The position numbers were made by a program, and so were the translations under genes. A stretch of 64,000 bases of DNA, taken from contig SWDT01000102.1 of the NCBI GenBank assembly GCA_009193035.1, positions 124,001 through 188,000 of the forward strand, read 5' to 3'. The DNA comes from Halicephalobus mephisto. Taxonomy: Eukaryota; Nematoda; Chromadorea; Rhabditida; Panagrolaimidae. Position 1 is the stretch's first letter; each line of letters opens with the position of its first letter. Positions 53,163-64,000 of this stretch are shown here, piece after piece. The notes beneath the pieces were generated by a model. That model made no database searches and had not been told where the DNA came from. It saw only the letters and a list, made by a program, of their open reading frames with translations.

Positions 53163-53466
53163 ATAATTAAAGTAAGGTGAATGGAAAAGAACGACGACGT
53201 GAAAGAACAAGACAGGAACAATCGCGTCAGGAACCGAAACTGCAATTTTCGCTCGAGCAATTCAACAAGGTAATCCGAATTAATCGAAAGTAGTTAAATA
53301 AGCGAAAAATAAAAAGTATTGTGTAATATGAAATAAAAATAATTAAAGTAAGGTGAATGGAAAAAGAACGACGACGTGAAAGAACAAGACAGGAACAATC
53401 GCGTCAGGAACCGAAACTGCAATTTTCTCTCGAGCAATTCAACAAGGTAATCCGAATTAATCGAAA
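53163..53466 (+). repeat. 177-bp-offset tandem duplication with a coding-like frame
   Basis: 53163-53289 and 53340-53466 are nearly identical. In the second copy ATG at 53357 opens 30 codons rich in Arg, Glu and Gln (MEKERRRERTRQEQSRQEPK, then LQFSLEQFNK) ending at a GTAATC donor at 53447. In the first copy one A is missing after the ATG, shifting the frame. No downstream exon was found, so I do not call a gene; it may be a duplicated first exon or relic. Confidence 0.55.
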
Positions 53467-53469
53467 ACA

Positions 53470-54349
53470 AAAATTATTTTATTTTTGATTCTAAATGCTT
53501 ACAAAATGCAAAATAACGATTTAATATCTGTTATAAAAATTTATAGATAATTTTATACACATTTTTAAAATAAAAAATTATTTTTTATTAAACAGTTATT
53601 AGATTTTTTTTATCTCTAATATGTTTCAAAAGAAATGAATTTTTAGCTTAGCCATATTAAAGAAACTTGTATGTACTTTTAATGAACAAGAAATTATGGA
53701 CTTTCTCATCAATTTGAAAACTGAAATTTTATAAATTTGAAGATATATATTTTTATTAATTTGAAAATTGAAATTTTGTAAATTTGAAGATATATATCTT
53801 TATTAATTTAAGAACTGAAATTTTATAAATTTGAAGATATATATCTTTATTAATTTAAGAACTGAAATTTTATAAATTTGAAGATATATATCTTTATTAA
53901 TTTGGAAACTGAAATTTTACAAATCGTCATTTTGGGATTTATATAGGTGTTTTGGAAGTCAAGTGTTTTAGTTAAAGTTGGATTACTTTGCGCCACCCCA
54001 TTGGTTGGCTCCATGGAGTGGAATAGTGGCACATAACTGGAAAATGTCTCTGGCTTCTTTCTCGAATTCAGTTGAGGACGGCCTTTAGTCGACTTGTTCT
54101 TTCTGGCCAGCTTTTTGCTTCATCGATTTCCTCTTTTTTATGCTCTTCGTTTCATGTCCGTGTAAATAGAAGCCAGCGGCATTGACGTTGACTGCCTTTC
54201 AAGAAACGGCAGATTTGCGCGGATATTGCTCTCGTTTAAAGCTTCTGGACAAACATCTTTGTTTTTATTTCGAGCTTCCCATACTATTTAAAAAAGTCAA
54301 ATTCCAGTTATTTTCTGTTTAATTATAGTTTTAAAATATTTTTTTTCAG
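53470..54349. other. intergenic; possible degraded minus-strand gene
   Basis: 53690-53920 is a TTTGAAGATATATATCTTTATT array of about 60-bp units. 53930-54290 is a balanced island in which short minus-strand frames (EEIDEAKSWPERTSRLKAVL; SMEPTNGVAQSN) follow each other in different phases, as in a frameshifted relic. No family recognised. Confidence 0.4.
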
Positions 54350-54405
54350 AATTCCGAATGGTTAGAAATAGTAACTAGTTATTTTAAAAGTAACTCACTA
54401 CAATT

Positions 54406-57400
54406 ATGTCGTCTTTAACCGATTTTTTTAAAAAAGCCCACGGAGCTTTAGTAAATCTAAGAGGTAAGCTACATTTCGGAACTTTTTCAAGTTTATCCCT
54501 CCAGGTGGAAACAATGTGTTTTTCGGCAAAGACGGCGACATTGTATATTCTAAGAACAACGTCTGTGTCCACGAGGTTGCCATCGACGACAATGACTTAG
54601 GAACGGTGATTTTTTTTGTGGATTTTAATTTTTACAACGAAAATTACAGGGAAACGATGAAAATATCATCCATACTCCGGGATATTTGACTATCCATTGT
54701 TTGAATGATGAGCAGTTGGGAGTCACGTTAATTCTCCAATGGCTTCCGAATACAACTTTAGAGAAAAATCCGGCCAGCATCAGATGCGTTTCTCCTCGTG
54801 GAAAACATCGGAGATCTTCTGCGGGGAAAAATACTGTAATAAAATTGTTGTTTATTATCGTTAATCAGGTATTATTTCAGACAAATAAAGATGAAAAAGA
54901 AGAAAACTCGGATGAAGCTAACTCTGTCCAGATTAATTCTGAGTGTTCTGGAGAAGTCAACGGAGGTTCTAACTACCCGAATGACGAGCCTTGTGGAAGA
55001 CCCCAGACCCTGCCCCAGGGCACGGGGTTGTTCGTTCCTTCCATCAACGTCATCCCGAACACCCCTGTCGACCCCCGATCATTGAGTCCTGATGACGTCA
55101 GAGATACTCAATCAATCGGCTCTGGCTCGACTTCTGGAGCAGATGAGTCATCCGATAAAGATGAAATTGTTCACATTTCTTCCTCCGACGAATCCGACAA
55201 TGAAGGCATTAATCTTTTTCTTTTTTTATATAATTACTTTTTTAAGAAGAAGCCGCAAAAAGTAATGACAATGGCAGTCTGAAAAATTACGCTTGCCTCA
55301 TCCCGACATCTCCAGAGCAATTTGCCCAGGAAAGAAATCTCATTTTGGAAACCACATGTCGTACTGATGATGCTAATATGCTAGCAATGGCCAAAGAAAG
55401 GGTCGTGTTTCAACAACGACCTTCCAATACTTCTCTTTTTTCCGTCAACTTGGGTAATTTGGATCAAATTAATCTAATTTTCATCAAAATGTATTTTTTT
55501 AGCGAAAATGAGATCAATGAGGTTGTTCTACTCGAATCCAGAATACACTTGTGGACAGTTGGTAATCGCTAGTCCAGATGCCCGATATAAAATTCTTCAT
55601 TTTCATCATGGAGGTCTGGATAAACTCGCTCAGATTTTTGAACAATGGAATGCAATCAAATCGAAATCAGTAAAAGGAGGATCTCCATCCGGTTTGCCGG
55701 ATAAGCATTTACTAATCTGCCATCCAGAAGTCAACAAAGACGAACTTGATCCCGAAGATGGCCTCTATGACCGTGTTAATTGGGATTTTTGGAAATCCTA
55801 CAAAAATCAAGACGGAAGTCTCGACGATAATCTGACGATTCGGAAAGCTATCTACTTCGCATCTATGGATCCGAGTTTGAGGAAAGAGATCTGGCCGTTT
55901 TTACTCAGAGTGTATCCTTGGTCTTCAACATTGGAACAAAGAGAAAGTTTACGAAATGATCTCTTTCTTCAATATCAGGCGATCAAGAGCAAACGGATGA
56001 AGAAAATGGAAGGGTCTTCGAAAGTCCTCATGCAGACGATTGAGAGTTCCATCACGAAAGATGTAGTAAGAACAGATCGTCAGAATCCGTTCTATGCTTC
56101 TGACGACAATCCGAATCTGCAAACGATGAAGGACATATTGATGAATTACGCAGTCATGTATCCAGATATAAATTACATTCAAGGAATGTCGGACCTCCTA
56201 GCACCCCTCTTGAGTACACTTCGAGACGAATCGGCCTCGTATTGGTGTTTCGTCGGATTAATGCAGCAAACTTTGTTTTCTGCAGCTCCAGGAAGCGAAA
56301 ACAACATGATGGACATCAATTTGGTATTTTTTCGTTATTTTTTCATTAATTAGAATTCTTTCAAAAACACCGAAATCAAATAGAAACTTTTGAATTTTTT
56401 TATAATTTTACAGGGATGTTCTGAATTCTAAAATAATATCCAAATTTTTAAAAGCTTCTGGAATTTTTGGAAATATTTATAAGAATCGAAAAACGTGAAT
56501 TTTAAGGGAATTGAAGATAATTCTAAAAGGGTTATATTAAAATAATATTTTAACAACATTCATTCCTACACAAAAAATCGTGACTTTTGATCCGTAAAAA
56601 TTCCAAAATTTAACAAAAATATAACAATCGTCACATTTTTTATAATTATTTAAAATTTGTGAGGAATATTGTAACAAAATAGTGACGATTTACATTTGTT
56701 ACTGTACCAAAAGTTACAGTTTTCTTGTGTTAATATCGGTGGATTACATATGATATATAGATACATTGAAACGGATCTGATGTATCTGATATATTAGATT
56801 CAATATATATTTCTATCAAGTTCACAAAAAATCGTAACTTTTGATCCGTAAAAATTCCAAAATTTAACAAAAATATGACAATCATCACATTTTTTATAAA
56901 TATTTAAAATTTGTGACGAAAATTAAAAAATAATATAAACGATTTACATTTGTTACTGTATCGAAAGTTACGCTTTTTTATATGTAATTGTTACGATCGT
57001 AATTATTTGCAGGAGTACTTGAGAGAACTTCTAAAACTTCTCGTGCCAGACTTTTACAACTACGTTGCGAACATTGGAGGCGATGCTCTTCAATTTATGT
57101 TTGTTCATCGTTGGATTCTGCTTTTCTTCAAACGGGAATTTCCGGAAACGGATGCTCTGCATATCTGGGAAGCCTGTTGGGCAAAATATCGTACTTCTTT
57201 TTTTCATTTGTTTGTCTGTGCTGCAATTGTATCCATTTATGGTGGAGATGTCATTGCTCAAGAACTGCCTCATGATGAAATCCTTCTTTATTTTGCCTCA
57301 TTGGCAATGCATATGGATGCAAACGTAGTGCTCAAAAAGGTATGTTATATATCCAATATTGGATGTATCGTAGCGAAGTTTCGTGTAAAATTCTAGAATC

Positions 57401-57853
57401 TTCTCAAATCTAGTAGAAAGTTCTGAAATTTGAAGACTTCATGAAAGTATAGAGTTTTGAAAATTCATGTTGAAATTGATGGATTTTTTAAAATCTTAAA
57501 AAAAATTTTAAATTTTTTAAATATATTTAGAATTTTTCGAAATTTTATGAAAACTTTTAAATCGAGATTCGAACCCTCGGATTCTGGAGGTTTTTAAAAA
57601 ATTCGTGAAATTCTTTTTTTAGAAAATTTCATCGTAATGAATATTTTTAATTTTTATAATAATATGATAATTTCAGGCCCGTGGACTAGTTTACCAATTT
57701 CATAGACTCGATTCCATCCCGTGTTCTTTAGGCGGACTTTTCGAGCACGATGCCACAGGGGATCAATGGTCATGTCATTCTTCCGAACGTGTATTCAGAT
57801 GTGTGAAGGACCACGGAGGGGAATCTTGTCCGTTTAGTGACATCCCACGTTAG
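54406..57853 (+). CDS. TBC-domain Rab GTPase-activating protein, TBC1D16-like
   Basis: Stimulates GTP hydrolysis by a Rab protein in membrane traffic. Exons 54406-54463, 54505-54605, 54650-54835, 54881-55205, 55247-55453, 55503-56323, 57013-57339, 57677-57853; 733 residues. N-terminal region starts MSSLTDFFKKAHGALVNLRG; then a Ser/Asp-rich linker and the catalytic TBC domain from about residue 400. Both catalytic fingers are present: ITKDVVRTDR (Arg about 482) and INYIQGMSDLLAP (Gln about 519). Later conserved blocks: FVHRWILLFFKREFP and LHIWEACWAKY. The order and N-terminal extension resemble TBC1D16. The intron 55206-55246 has no GT donor; a GC-AG intron fits the phase. A trans-splice-like acceptor ends at 54349. 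Poly(A) signal AATAAA at 57944-57949. The intron 56324-57012 hosts two fold-back repeats. Confidence 0.85.
56571..56733. repeat. fold-back repeat, copy 8, in the TBC gene intron
   Basis: Left ACAAAAAATCGTGACTTTTG, inner AACAATCGTCACATTTTT and TAGTGACGATTTACATTTGT, right TACTGTACCAAAAGTTACAG then TTTTCTTGTGTTA. The following spacer (ATATCGGTGGATTACATATG ... ATTTCTATCAAGTTC) matches the spacers at 28.5 and 28.7 kb. Confidence 0.75.
56823..56985. repeat. fold-back repeat, copy 9
   Basis: Same left end as copy 8, 252 bp further on; right end TACTGTATCGAAAGTTACGC then TTTTTTATATG. It ends about 25 bases before the acceptor of the next TBC exon. Confidence 0.75.
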
Positions 57854-57953
57854 GATATTTAATTATCAGTAAATTTGGGTTTTTATGCAGCAACAACGAC
57901 ACACATCTCTATTTTTCTTAATTTGAATTAATTTGCGACTATAAATAAAGTCC

Positions 57954-60882
57954 CTCACGAGTTCCAAATATACACTGACAGTATGACCTCATTAAAAGCA
58001 GTAACATCGGATGAAAAGAAATTCATGGTTTAATAAAAATATGATTTCAACCAGAAAATAATAAATAATTACTAGTCGAAGGAAAATAACAGGATTTGTC
58101 AAAGTTAAAAAAATAGAATTCTGCAGAAATCCAACAGTGGAAACTTTCGAGATTCTGACGGAGGATTCTGAAACCTTCCAGAATCTTGTAGAAGTACATG
58201 AAACATCTGAAACTTTAAATGAAACTTTAAATTCAATATCTCAAAATTAATTCTAAAAAGATATGAAAATTCACATTAAAATAATTTTATAAAATACTTC
58301 ATTTTTATTTTTTACAATATCAGAATTTCGAGAGCGATTTTAAGGCATTCTGAAACTTAGTAGAAACCCGAATTCAAAATCCGAAGATTCCACTATTTCC
58401 TAAAAACAGTATTTTTGTCGAGATAATTTTCCAACACTCATTTCTAAATTTTTATAATAGTATAGTAATTTAATTTTTTTTAAATGAACTTTGGTCATTC
58501 ATAGAAGAAACACTGCTGGTTTCAGAAAGGGGTTCTGCAGCGCTGATTTTTCGAAGCCATTCACAGATATTACGGTTTTTCTGTTGTCTCGTGATGTCTG
58601 TTCTTTGAGCACATTGGTCTAAAGGTACGGCAATCGAAATGCCAAGAGAACATTTAGAAATAACGTCTTCTATTGATTGGTCTGGAATTCCCGGGAAGAA
58701 CGAAGGACAAGTAGCGGCTCTTTTCAGAGAAACTTTGAGTAACGAAGAATTAAGCTCTGAATTTTTATCTTTAACGAAGAAAGATGATCAAGTATTGATA
58801 TACCATATAGAGAAAGGGCATTCCTGCCGCTAACTGGGATTTCTCTGACGTTTAAGTCACAAATAGACTTCCCGGATATGTCTTCTCGACAGAGTGAATC
58901 GCTGGCATCATTCTAAACCTCGTATTCAAAAGAAAATAAGACTAAAGATTACCTGATGTTGCACTTGGACAGACCACAAAGATGAAAATAAACTCGGTTT
59001 CGAAGCACTATTTTGTTTCACACCTAGCAAATTCATACCGGACAGTCAAAGTAACTTAACTAAGGAGTAACAAAAACCCAGTCATGAAATGGATTTTTTG
59101 TTTTTCATTCAATTACTTCGCACTGGTCAATGTGTCTTCAACAAGCACACGAAGACCGACGCTGAAGACGAATGCATAAATATATAGGACGTTTTAGCGA
59201 GCGGCACCCAGCATAAGTCTCGGGGGTGACAAAGAGGCTACTTGTTTTTGGCTCTGCTGCTCCAGCCTGCTAGCCTTCTCTGCAGTTGACAAAAATAGGA
59301 AAATCGTTTGTCGTCATATGCACGTATATCTGTTTCAGTAACGTTGGTCGTTGATGAAACGTTTCCACTCCTTAAACAAGAATAATTTTTGTTTAGTTTT
59401 TGTGTTTTAATGTTTTCTTAAATTTCACTTGTTTCAATAAGACATATTGTGTTAACATAGAGGTCGGAAATAGGGATTTTTATGCAAGTCTCTTGACATG
59501 AATCTATAGAATTTCGGAGAAGTTTTATAATTCTTAATTTCTTGTTTTTTTAAATTCGTGCTGTTACAGTATGTCTAAAAAATATTAATATATCGTTGTA
59601 GGTTCAAAATTGATGATTTTTAAAAAGTAGTATTAGATTAATATTTTCAAATGAATCATCAACCATGTCTATCGACTTTCTGGAAGTGACGTTAGGAATT
59701 CACAAAAAATATTTCACCTTGAATGCATTCAAAATTTGCGGCACCTTAGCTAAATCCCCGAGGGAAAATCTATTGTTATCCTCGCTTCTGAATTTTGCAT
59801 AAAAAGTTACACATTTATTTACTTTTTGAAATTTTTGCTGAATTTTTAAAGTTGATCTTTAACAAAATAATTGTTTGAATTTTCAGTCTTGAAAAGCTGT
59901 AAAAAGTCCTACAATTTAAAGTTTCTTATATTTATTCCAAAATTACATCTTTTTAAAAATAATTAATAAATTTTGTTGCAAAATTGCCTCGAAATGAATA
60001 TCTAGAATCTTCTAAGAACATAGAAGCGATTGCCTGAGAAAATTAAGCACCCTCATATGTTAGAATTGTAAAGTTGTTAGAGTTGAGCTGCAAATTTGCA
60101 GAGTGAATAGCAAGAATGAATTATTAATCAAATAAAAGTCGATTTTGTAATTTATTTACCCATATATGTCTTATGGATTTTGCATAACTTTTTTGCAAAT
60201 ACATGCATTATCAATGTGTATTTATTTCGATACAATCCACTCATGATCGCCGACTGGTATATACATTGGTGATATTGTTGAATAATTCAGTAATATTACA
60301 TGTATAAAACTTTTGAACGCGGGTGTGGCTCAATGTATATTGCATTTTCTGATGTTTCATAGGATTTTAAAAAGTCGTGTCTATGATCATGTGCAAGAAG
60401 AAGGAATATTTTATGAGAAATTGGAACAGAAGTCTAAATATGACTTAGAAAATTGAAAACTAGAGAAATTTCGAGGGACATATTGTATTGAGTATCGTAA
60501 GTTTTTGTACGTAAAGAAATCTTAAGTGAGAAAACACAAAATCACCTAGAACAATACAAAAAACGAAAGAAATTTATTGATTATTGTGTCATATTTCGCA
60601 ATCGAAACGAAGATCATTACAATATGTCCCTATGAATTTTGCAATGAAATCTAATGTACGTAATTTTTCGTCGTTTAAATTTATTTCGTGACCAATTTTT
60701 TATTTGAATAATTTATCTTTATGGATTTAAACCAGAGAACGCCACGTCCATTGTAAGAATACAGGAACGGTTTACAAAAGTCACTTCCGATTGCGAAATG
60801 TTTTGTTTCAAATCTATTGACTTTATAATCAATTCTTTTATTTTTTACGTCATTCTACGTGATTTTCGAAATTTCTCCTAAG
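57954..60882. other. intergenic, few repeats
   Basis: Unique sequence of more even composition. 58639-58833 is a 64-residue plus frame (MPREHLEITSSIDWSGIPGK onward) with no splice or domain support. 59110-59330 is a G+C-richer island with a TATATA near 59180 and no gene assigned. No tRNA or other RNA gene recognised. Confidence 0.45.
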
Positions 60883-60933
60883 TATTAGGTTGGCAACTAA
60901 TTTTTTGCACTTTTTAAAAAAATGTTTCAAAAC

Positions 60934-60958
60934 ATTCTCGAAGCTTCTGGAAGCTTCC
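60934..60958 (+). promoter_or_regulatory. five-unit heat-shock element in the mariner leader
   Basis: Five contiguous alternating pentamers: aTTCt, cGAAg, cTTCt, gGAAg, cTTCc. Three suffice for binding by trimeric HSF; five in perfect register are a strong site. It ends 10 bp before a TATA box, the layout of nematode small heat-shock promoters. Confidence 0.75.
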
Positions 60959-60968
60959 ATACTTAAGC

Positions 60969-60976
60969 TATATAAA
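60969..60976 (+). promoter_or_regulatory. TATA box of the mariner transposase
   Basis: TATATAAA, 36 bp before the ATG at 61012, which implies a very short leader with transcription starting near 61000. Confidence 0.65.
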
Positions 60977-61011
60977 GAGGGTGCGAGTGTCTCTCAAACA
61001 ATAAAGAAACT

Positions 61012-62055
61012 ATGAGCAGCGAAGCTGGATCTGATTTAAAGATGGATATTTCTCGAAGGGAACTCCGAGTGCTTTTACTTCATGAATTCCGTTTGGGCCA
61101 CAGAGTGACCGAAGCAGTCACGAACATATGCAGCACGATGGGTAAGGACATGCTCTCCAGACGTATGGCATACAATTGGTTCAAGCGATTCAAGAATGGC
61201 AACTTTGAACTGGATGAGTTGTCTCATCCCGGAAGACCAACCGAGGTGAACATAGATGATTTAAAGAAGTTCATCGAAGAAGACCCTAGATTAACTACAC
61301 GGTGTCTGGCAGAGCGTCTTCGGTGCTCTCATACTGCAGTGGAGAAACACCTAAAAGAACTGGGCAAGACATGGAAATACGGCGTTTGGATACCCCATGA
61401 GTTATCGCCATATCAGCTCCAACAGAGGGTCGATGCATGTATGGAACTGATGACTTCTCATCGGAACCATGAATGGCTCAGCAATCTTATTACCGGCGAT
61501 GAGAAGTGGGTTATGTATGTTAATCATACGCATAAGCGACAATGGCTTGGAGCTGGACAGGATAGTGTAGCAACACCGAAAAACGACCTCCATCCAAGAA
61601 AGGTTATGTTGAGTATTTGGTGGAACATTAGAGGCATAATTTACTGGGAGCTCCTTCCAGCTGGTAGTACTGTCACTGCTGATCTATATTGTAAACAGTT
61701 GGCCCGGGTTGCAGAAAAGCTTTCACGGAAAGCAGGACAAGGTTTACTCTTGCACGACAACGCACGACCACACATTGCGAGGTCAACGCGTGAAAAATTA
61801 TTGGAACTTGGATGGACCGTAATTCCACATCCTCCGTATTCTCCAGATCTGGCTCCAACGGACTACCACTTATTCCGTTCCCTTGCCCACCATTTGAGTG
61901 AGAAGAAGTTTGATGACGAAGACGATCTGAGAATGGACCTCGAAAACTTCTTCAGGCAGAAGTCTCAAGAATTCTACAAACAAGGAATCTTTTCACTTCC
62001 AGAGCGTTGGCGGCAAGTCATAGATACCAACGGTGCATACGTAGTTGAAACCTAA
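61012..62055 (+). CDS. mariner transposase, D,D34D
   Basis: Cut-and-paste transposase of a mariner element; binds the terminal repeats and inserts at TA. 347 residues in one exon, the family's usual length (about 345). N-terminal paired-like helix-turn-helix domain with AYNWFKRFKNGNFELDE and GRP; linker motif WIPHEL (WVPHEL in many mariners); catalytic triad D163 (TGDEKWVMY), D249 (LHDNARPH) and D284 (YSPDLAPTDYHLF), with exactly 34 residues between the last two. No stop or frameshift. Intact on paper; activity not shown. Subfamily not decided. Confidence 0.95.
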   Translation: MSSEAGSDLKMDISRRELRVLLLHEFRLGHRVTEAVTNICSTMGKDMLSRRMAYNWFKRFKNGNFELDELSHPGRPTEVNIDDLKKFIEEDPRLTTRCLAERLRCSHTAVEKHLKELGKTWKYGVWIPHELSPYQLQQRVDACMELMTSHRNHEWLSNLITGDEKWVMYVNHTHKRQWLGAGQDSVATPKNDLHPRKVMLSIWWNIRGIIYWELLPAGSTVTADLYCKQLARVAEKLSRKAGQGLLLHDNARPHIARSTREKLLELGWTVIPHPPYSPDLAPTDYHLFRSLAHHLSEKKFDDEDDLRMDLENFFRQKSQEFYKQGIFSLPERWRQVIDTNGAYVVET

Positions 62056-62128
62056 TTGTAGTGTTTTAGTTTAAAAGATAAAACAAATTTTTTTAAAAAA
62101 GTGCAAAAAATTAGTTGCCAACCTAATA

Positions 62129-64000
62129 TAAAAGTGCTCGATACCCAATATAATGTATTTTTAACAATTTTCCTAATTTTCAGTTTTCAAAATTTATCAT
62201 GTGCAGGTTTTTCTCAAATGTACTCTAAGATATCTCTTAGATTTTCCCACATATGACTGTGAAAATAACTTTTTACAGGCCATATAGAACGCATGATAAA
62301 TAGTGTAAAATAATACTAAATCACCCTCCTAAACTTTGTGCATATAAATGTGCACTCAATTCCCAATGATTAATATTTCACATAGTTATTATAAGATCGC
62401 CATGGAACGAGCGAGTTCGTGAGGGATATAGGAGTTACAACATTCTTGTTTATTATCAACATAGATGCTAGTGATGAAGTAATAGCGATAAATACCTGTG
62501 GAAGCCGTGTCAGACTCGACTTATATACTCACATAGATCCTTTATATAGGTGCGTATCAGTCTATGGCTGATCTAAGGATCATTCGCTATTATCATGATC
62601 CAGTAGTTATAGTAATAGATAATAATGTGTTGCTTATATTGACTTAAGGACAGAACAATAGCACATGTTTCTGTAAAAATATCATGAAATCTATATGACG
62701 TGCGCTGATGAACGAATTTCGAAACAATCTTTCGTTTGTATATTGATGCATTACTACTATGCTTTGTTGCGAAATGCAAATCAGTCTCCAACGCGAAATT
62801 CCCGAGTCCATAGAAGTCCGGTTGTTTTTGAGAGCGAGTCGAGTGAGACTTAGAGCTTCAGTATTTAAAGAAACCATCAAATCCCCCACCACAGTATGGC
62901 AGAAAGGTGGAAATTATAATTGCTTAAGTTTCCTTTGTATGTTGTATTTGTGACTAAGTTATCGTACTGTACGTTGTTATTGGGTAAAGAAGGAGTATTC
63001 CCTAATTAGAACCTATGTGGAATACGTCAGTATTCATAACATATTTCATAAAGTTTTAAGTCAACTCAAGTAACTTGGTAATTCTAGTGTGTTAGAGTGC
63101 TTAATCTTTTCAGATAACTACTTTTAAACTGACATTTCCCAAGTCCAAGATCTAGAAAAAGTTCTGCTAGAGCAGACTGGTTTGTATTTAAAATTGTACT
63201 TTATATAACTGAAACCTTATGTAGTTTTTGCAGTTTCTCAAAGTCCAGAACCTAAATAATTACCCTATCGGATGTCAACTTTAAAAATTCATAAAAATCA
63301 AGAAAAAATAATATAAACGTGTAGTTTTTTCTATGCATAGTTCGGACCTGAGGATAATAATAGATCTAGGAATTCAACTAGGGTACTACAAATTTAAAAT
63401 TTTTCTCAACTGCAATAACTTTTTATGAATTCTTAATGTCAGTTCCAAAAAGTCGATAAACATAGTTGATAGCTCATTTGATGGACCTCATTGATTGCTG
63501 TTTTTCGGTAAATTAGCTAGTAATTCGACCGATTTTGAATTCACAACAACACATTAATACTTTTTCGAACACACTATAACATCTTACGAAATTTATTATT
63601 GCCCAAGCTAAGAATTTAATCTCAAGATTTGCAGAAAAAACTTTCCCAAAATGTCTGTCCAAAATGCCATTCACGTGCTTTCGAAAATGGTGTAACTTAG
63701 TAGAAGATCAAACGCGTGCTTTCCTCGTGCATTCATAGAAACGAGGACTCATGCAGTCTGCTCCGCCTGCTGTTTATATCCTTTCATGCATGCTTCCTTG
63801 GTCATTTTGTGTCGTATAACGAACCTGCACATTTGATAGAAACTAAACAATGACGAAACGTGCGAGATTTTCATCGAGATAACAGGAGTGCGTGCATCAT
63901 GTCCGAGAACATTCATCCCCATTATCCCCCAATTGTATTCTCTCTTCGTTCCTGGTGTTTCTTGCGATAATGGACTTTGTTCTTGCTTTCAAAATCAGGA
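62129..64000. other. intergenic to the window end
   Basis: Unique A/T-rich sequence without long arrays. 63640-64000 is richer in G+C and could be the upstream region of a gene beyond the window. Short frames at 62570-62950 on both strands lack any supporting feature. Confidence 0.45.

Larger units (their letters stand above)
60885..62126 (+). mobile_element. complete mariner transposon
   Basis: 1,242 bp bounded by 31-bp perfect inverted repeats beginning TTAGGTTGGCAACTAATTTT (left 60885, right end 62126; similarity continues about ten bases more with one T indel), flanked by TA at 60883-60884 and 62127-62128, the mariner target duplication. It contains one uninterrupted transposase gene, a TATA box and a heat-shock-like element. 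Perfect ends and an open frame point to a recent insertion. Confidence 0.95.

Noticed and set aside
54686..55282. Single 198-residue frame as a gene of its own
   Set aside because: It only looks continuous because the 45-base intron 54836-54880 is a multiple of three; it is two exons of the RabGAP gene.
57545..57585. Minus-strand GGGTTCGAATC, another tRNA-like B box
   Set aside because: No A box or cloverleaf can be formed in the surrounding A/T-rich intron.
58639..58833. 64-residue plus-strand frame as a gene
   Set aside because: No acceptor, donor, leader, domain or conserved motif; similar frames arise by chance at this length.

Overview
This window is nuclear DNA of a nematode, most likely a rhabditid close to Caenorhabditis. 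The evidence is intron acceptors of the TTTTCAG type, 5' acceptors placed just before start codons as in spliced-leader trans-splicing, a close-packed gene pair that looks like an operon, and proteins that read as worm families (an UNC-7 innexin, an ATP-5 subunit, a TRPV channel of the OSM-9/OCR type). No prokaryotic or viral gene is visible. Gene models were assembled by eye from reading frames, splice sites and matching intron phases; family names come from motif recognition, not from a database search.

Layout. 1.6-2.1 kb (-): small secreted protein, possible amidated-peptide precursor. 5.3-10.9 kb (+): G-protein-coupled receptor of the sex-peptide/myoinhibitory-peptide receptor type. 11.2-15.4 kb (+): D2-like dopamine receptor. 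16.6-21.6 kb (-): innexin unc-7, with likely alternative first exons at 29.8 and 33.9 kb, so the locus may span 17 kb. 22-42 kb: mostly non-coding AT-rich DNA with many tandem arrays, repeated fold-back elements and short balanced-composition islands; it ends with a dead Tc3-like transposase fragment. 42.5-44.2 kb (-): DNase II. 45.0-47.2 kb (+): GH20 hexosaminidase. 47.7-52.8 kb (-): a likely two-gene operon, atp-5 followed by a TRPV channel. 54.4-57.9 kb (+): TBC-domain Rab GAP of the TBC1D16 type. 60.9-62.1 kb (+): an apparently intact mariner transposon with perfect terminal repeats, TA target duplication and a heat-shock-element promoter. The rest to 64 kb is intergenic.

How the parts relate. 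Three loci are neuronal by family (peptide receptor, dopamine receptor, gap-junction innexin) and a fourth may be a peptide precursor; DNase II, hexosaminidase, ATP synthase subunit and RabGAP are general cell functions. Introns and spacers between about 0.2 and 38 kb are dominated by low-complexity A/T repeats. From about 38.5 to 44 kb and from about 58 kb to the end these tracts are nearly absent, so the window crosses compositional boundaries.

Most notable signals: five contiguous heat-shock pentamers 10 bp before a TATA box inside the mariner element; a fold-back element (at least nine copies) coupled to a GATA/TATATC-rich spacer that has expanded into a satellite; the atp-5/TRPV operon-like arrangement; and the modular 5' end of unc-7.
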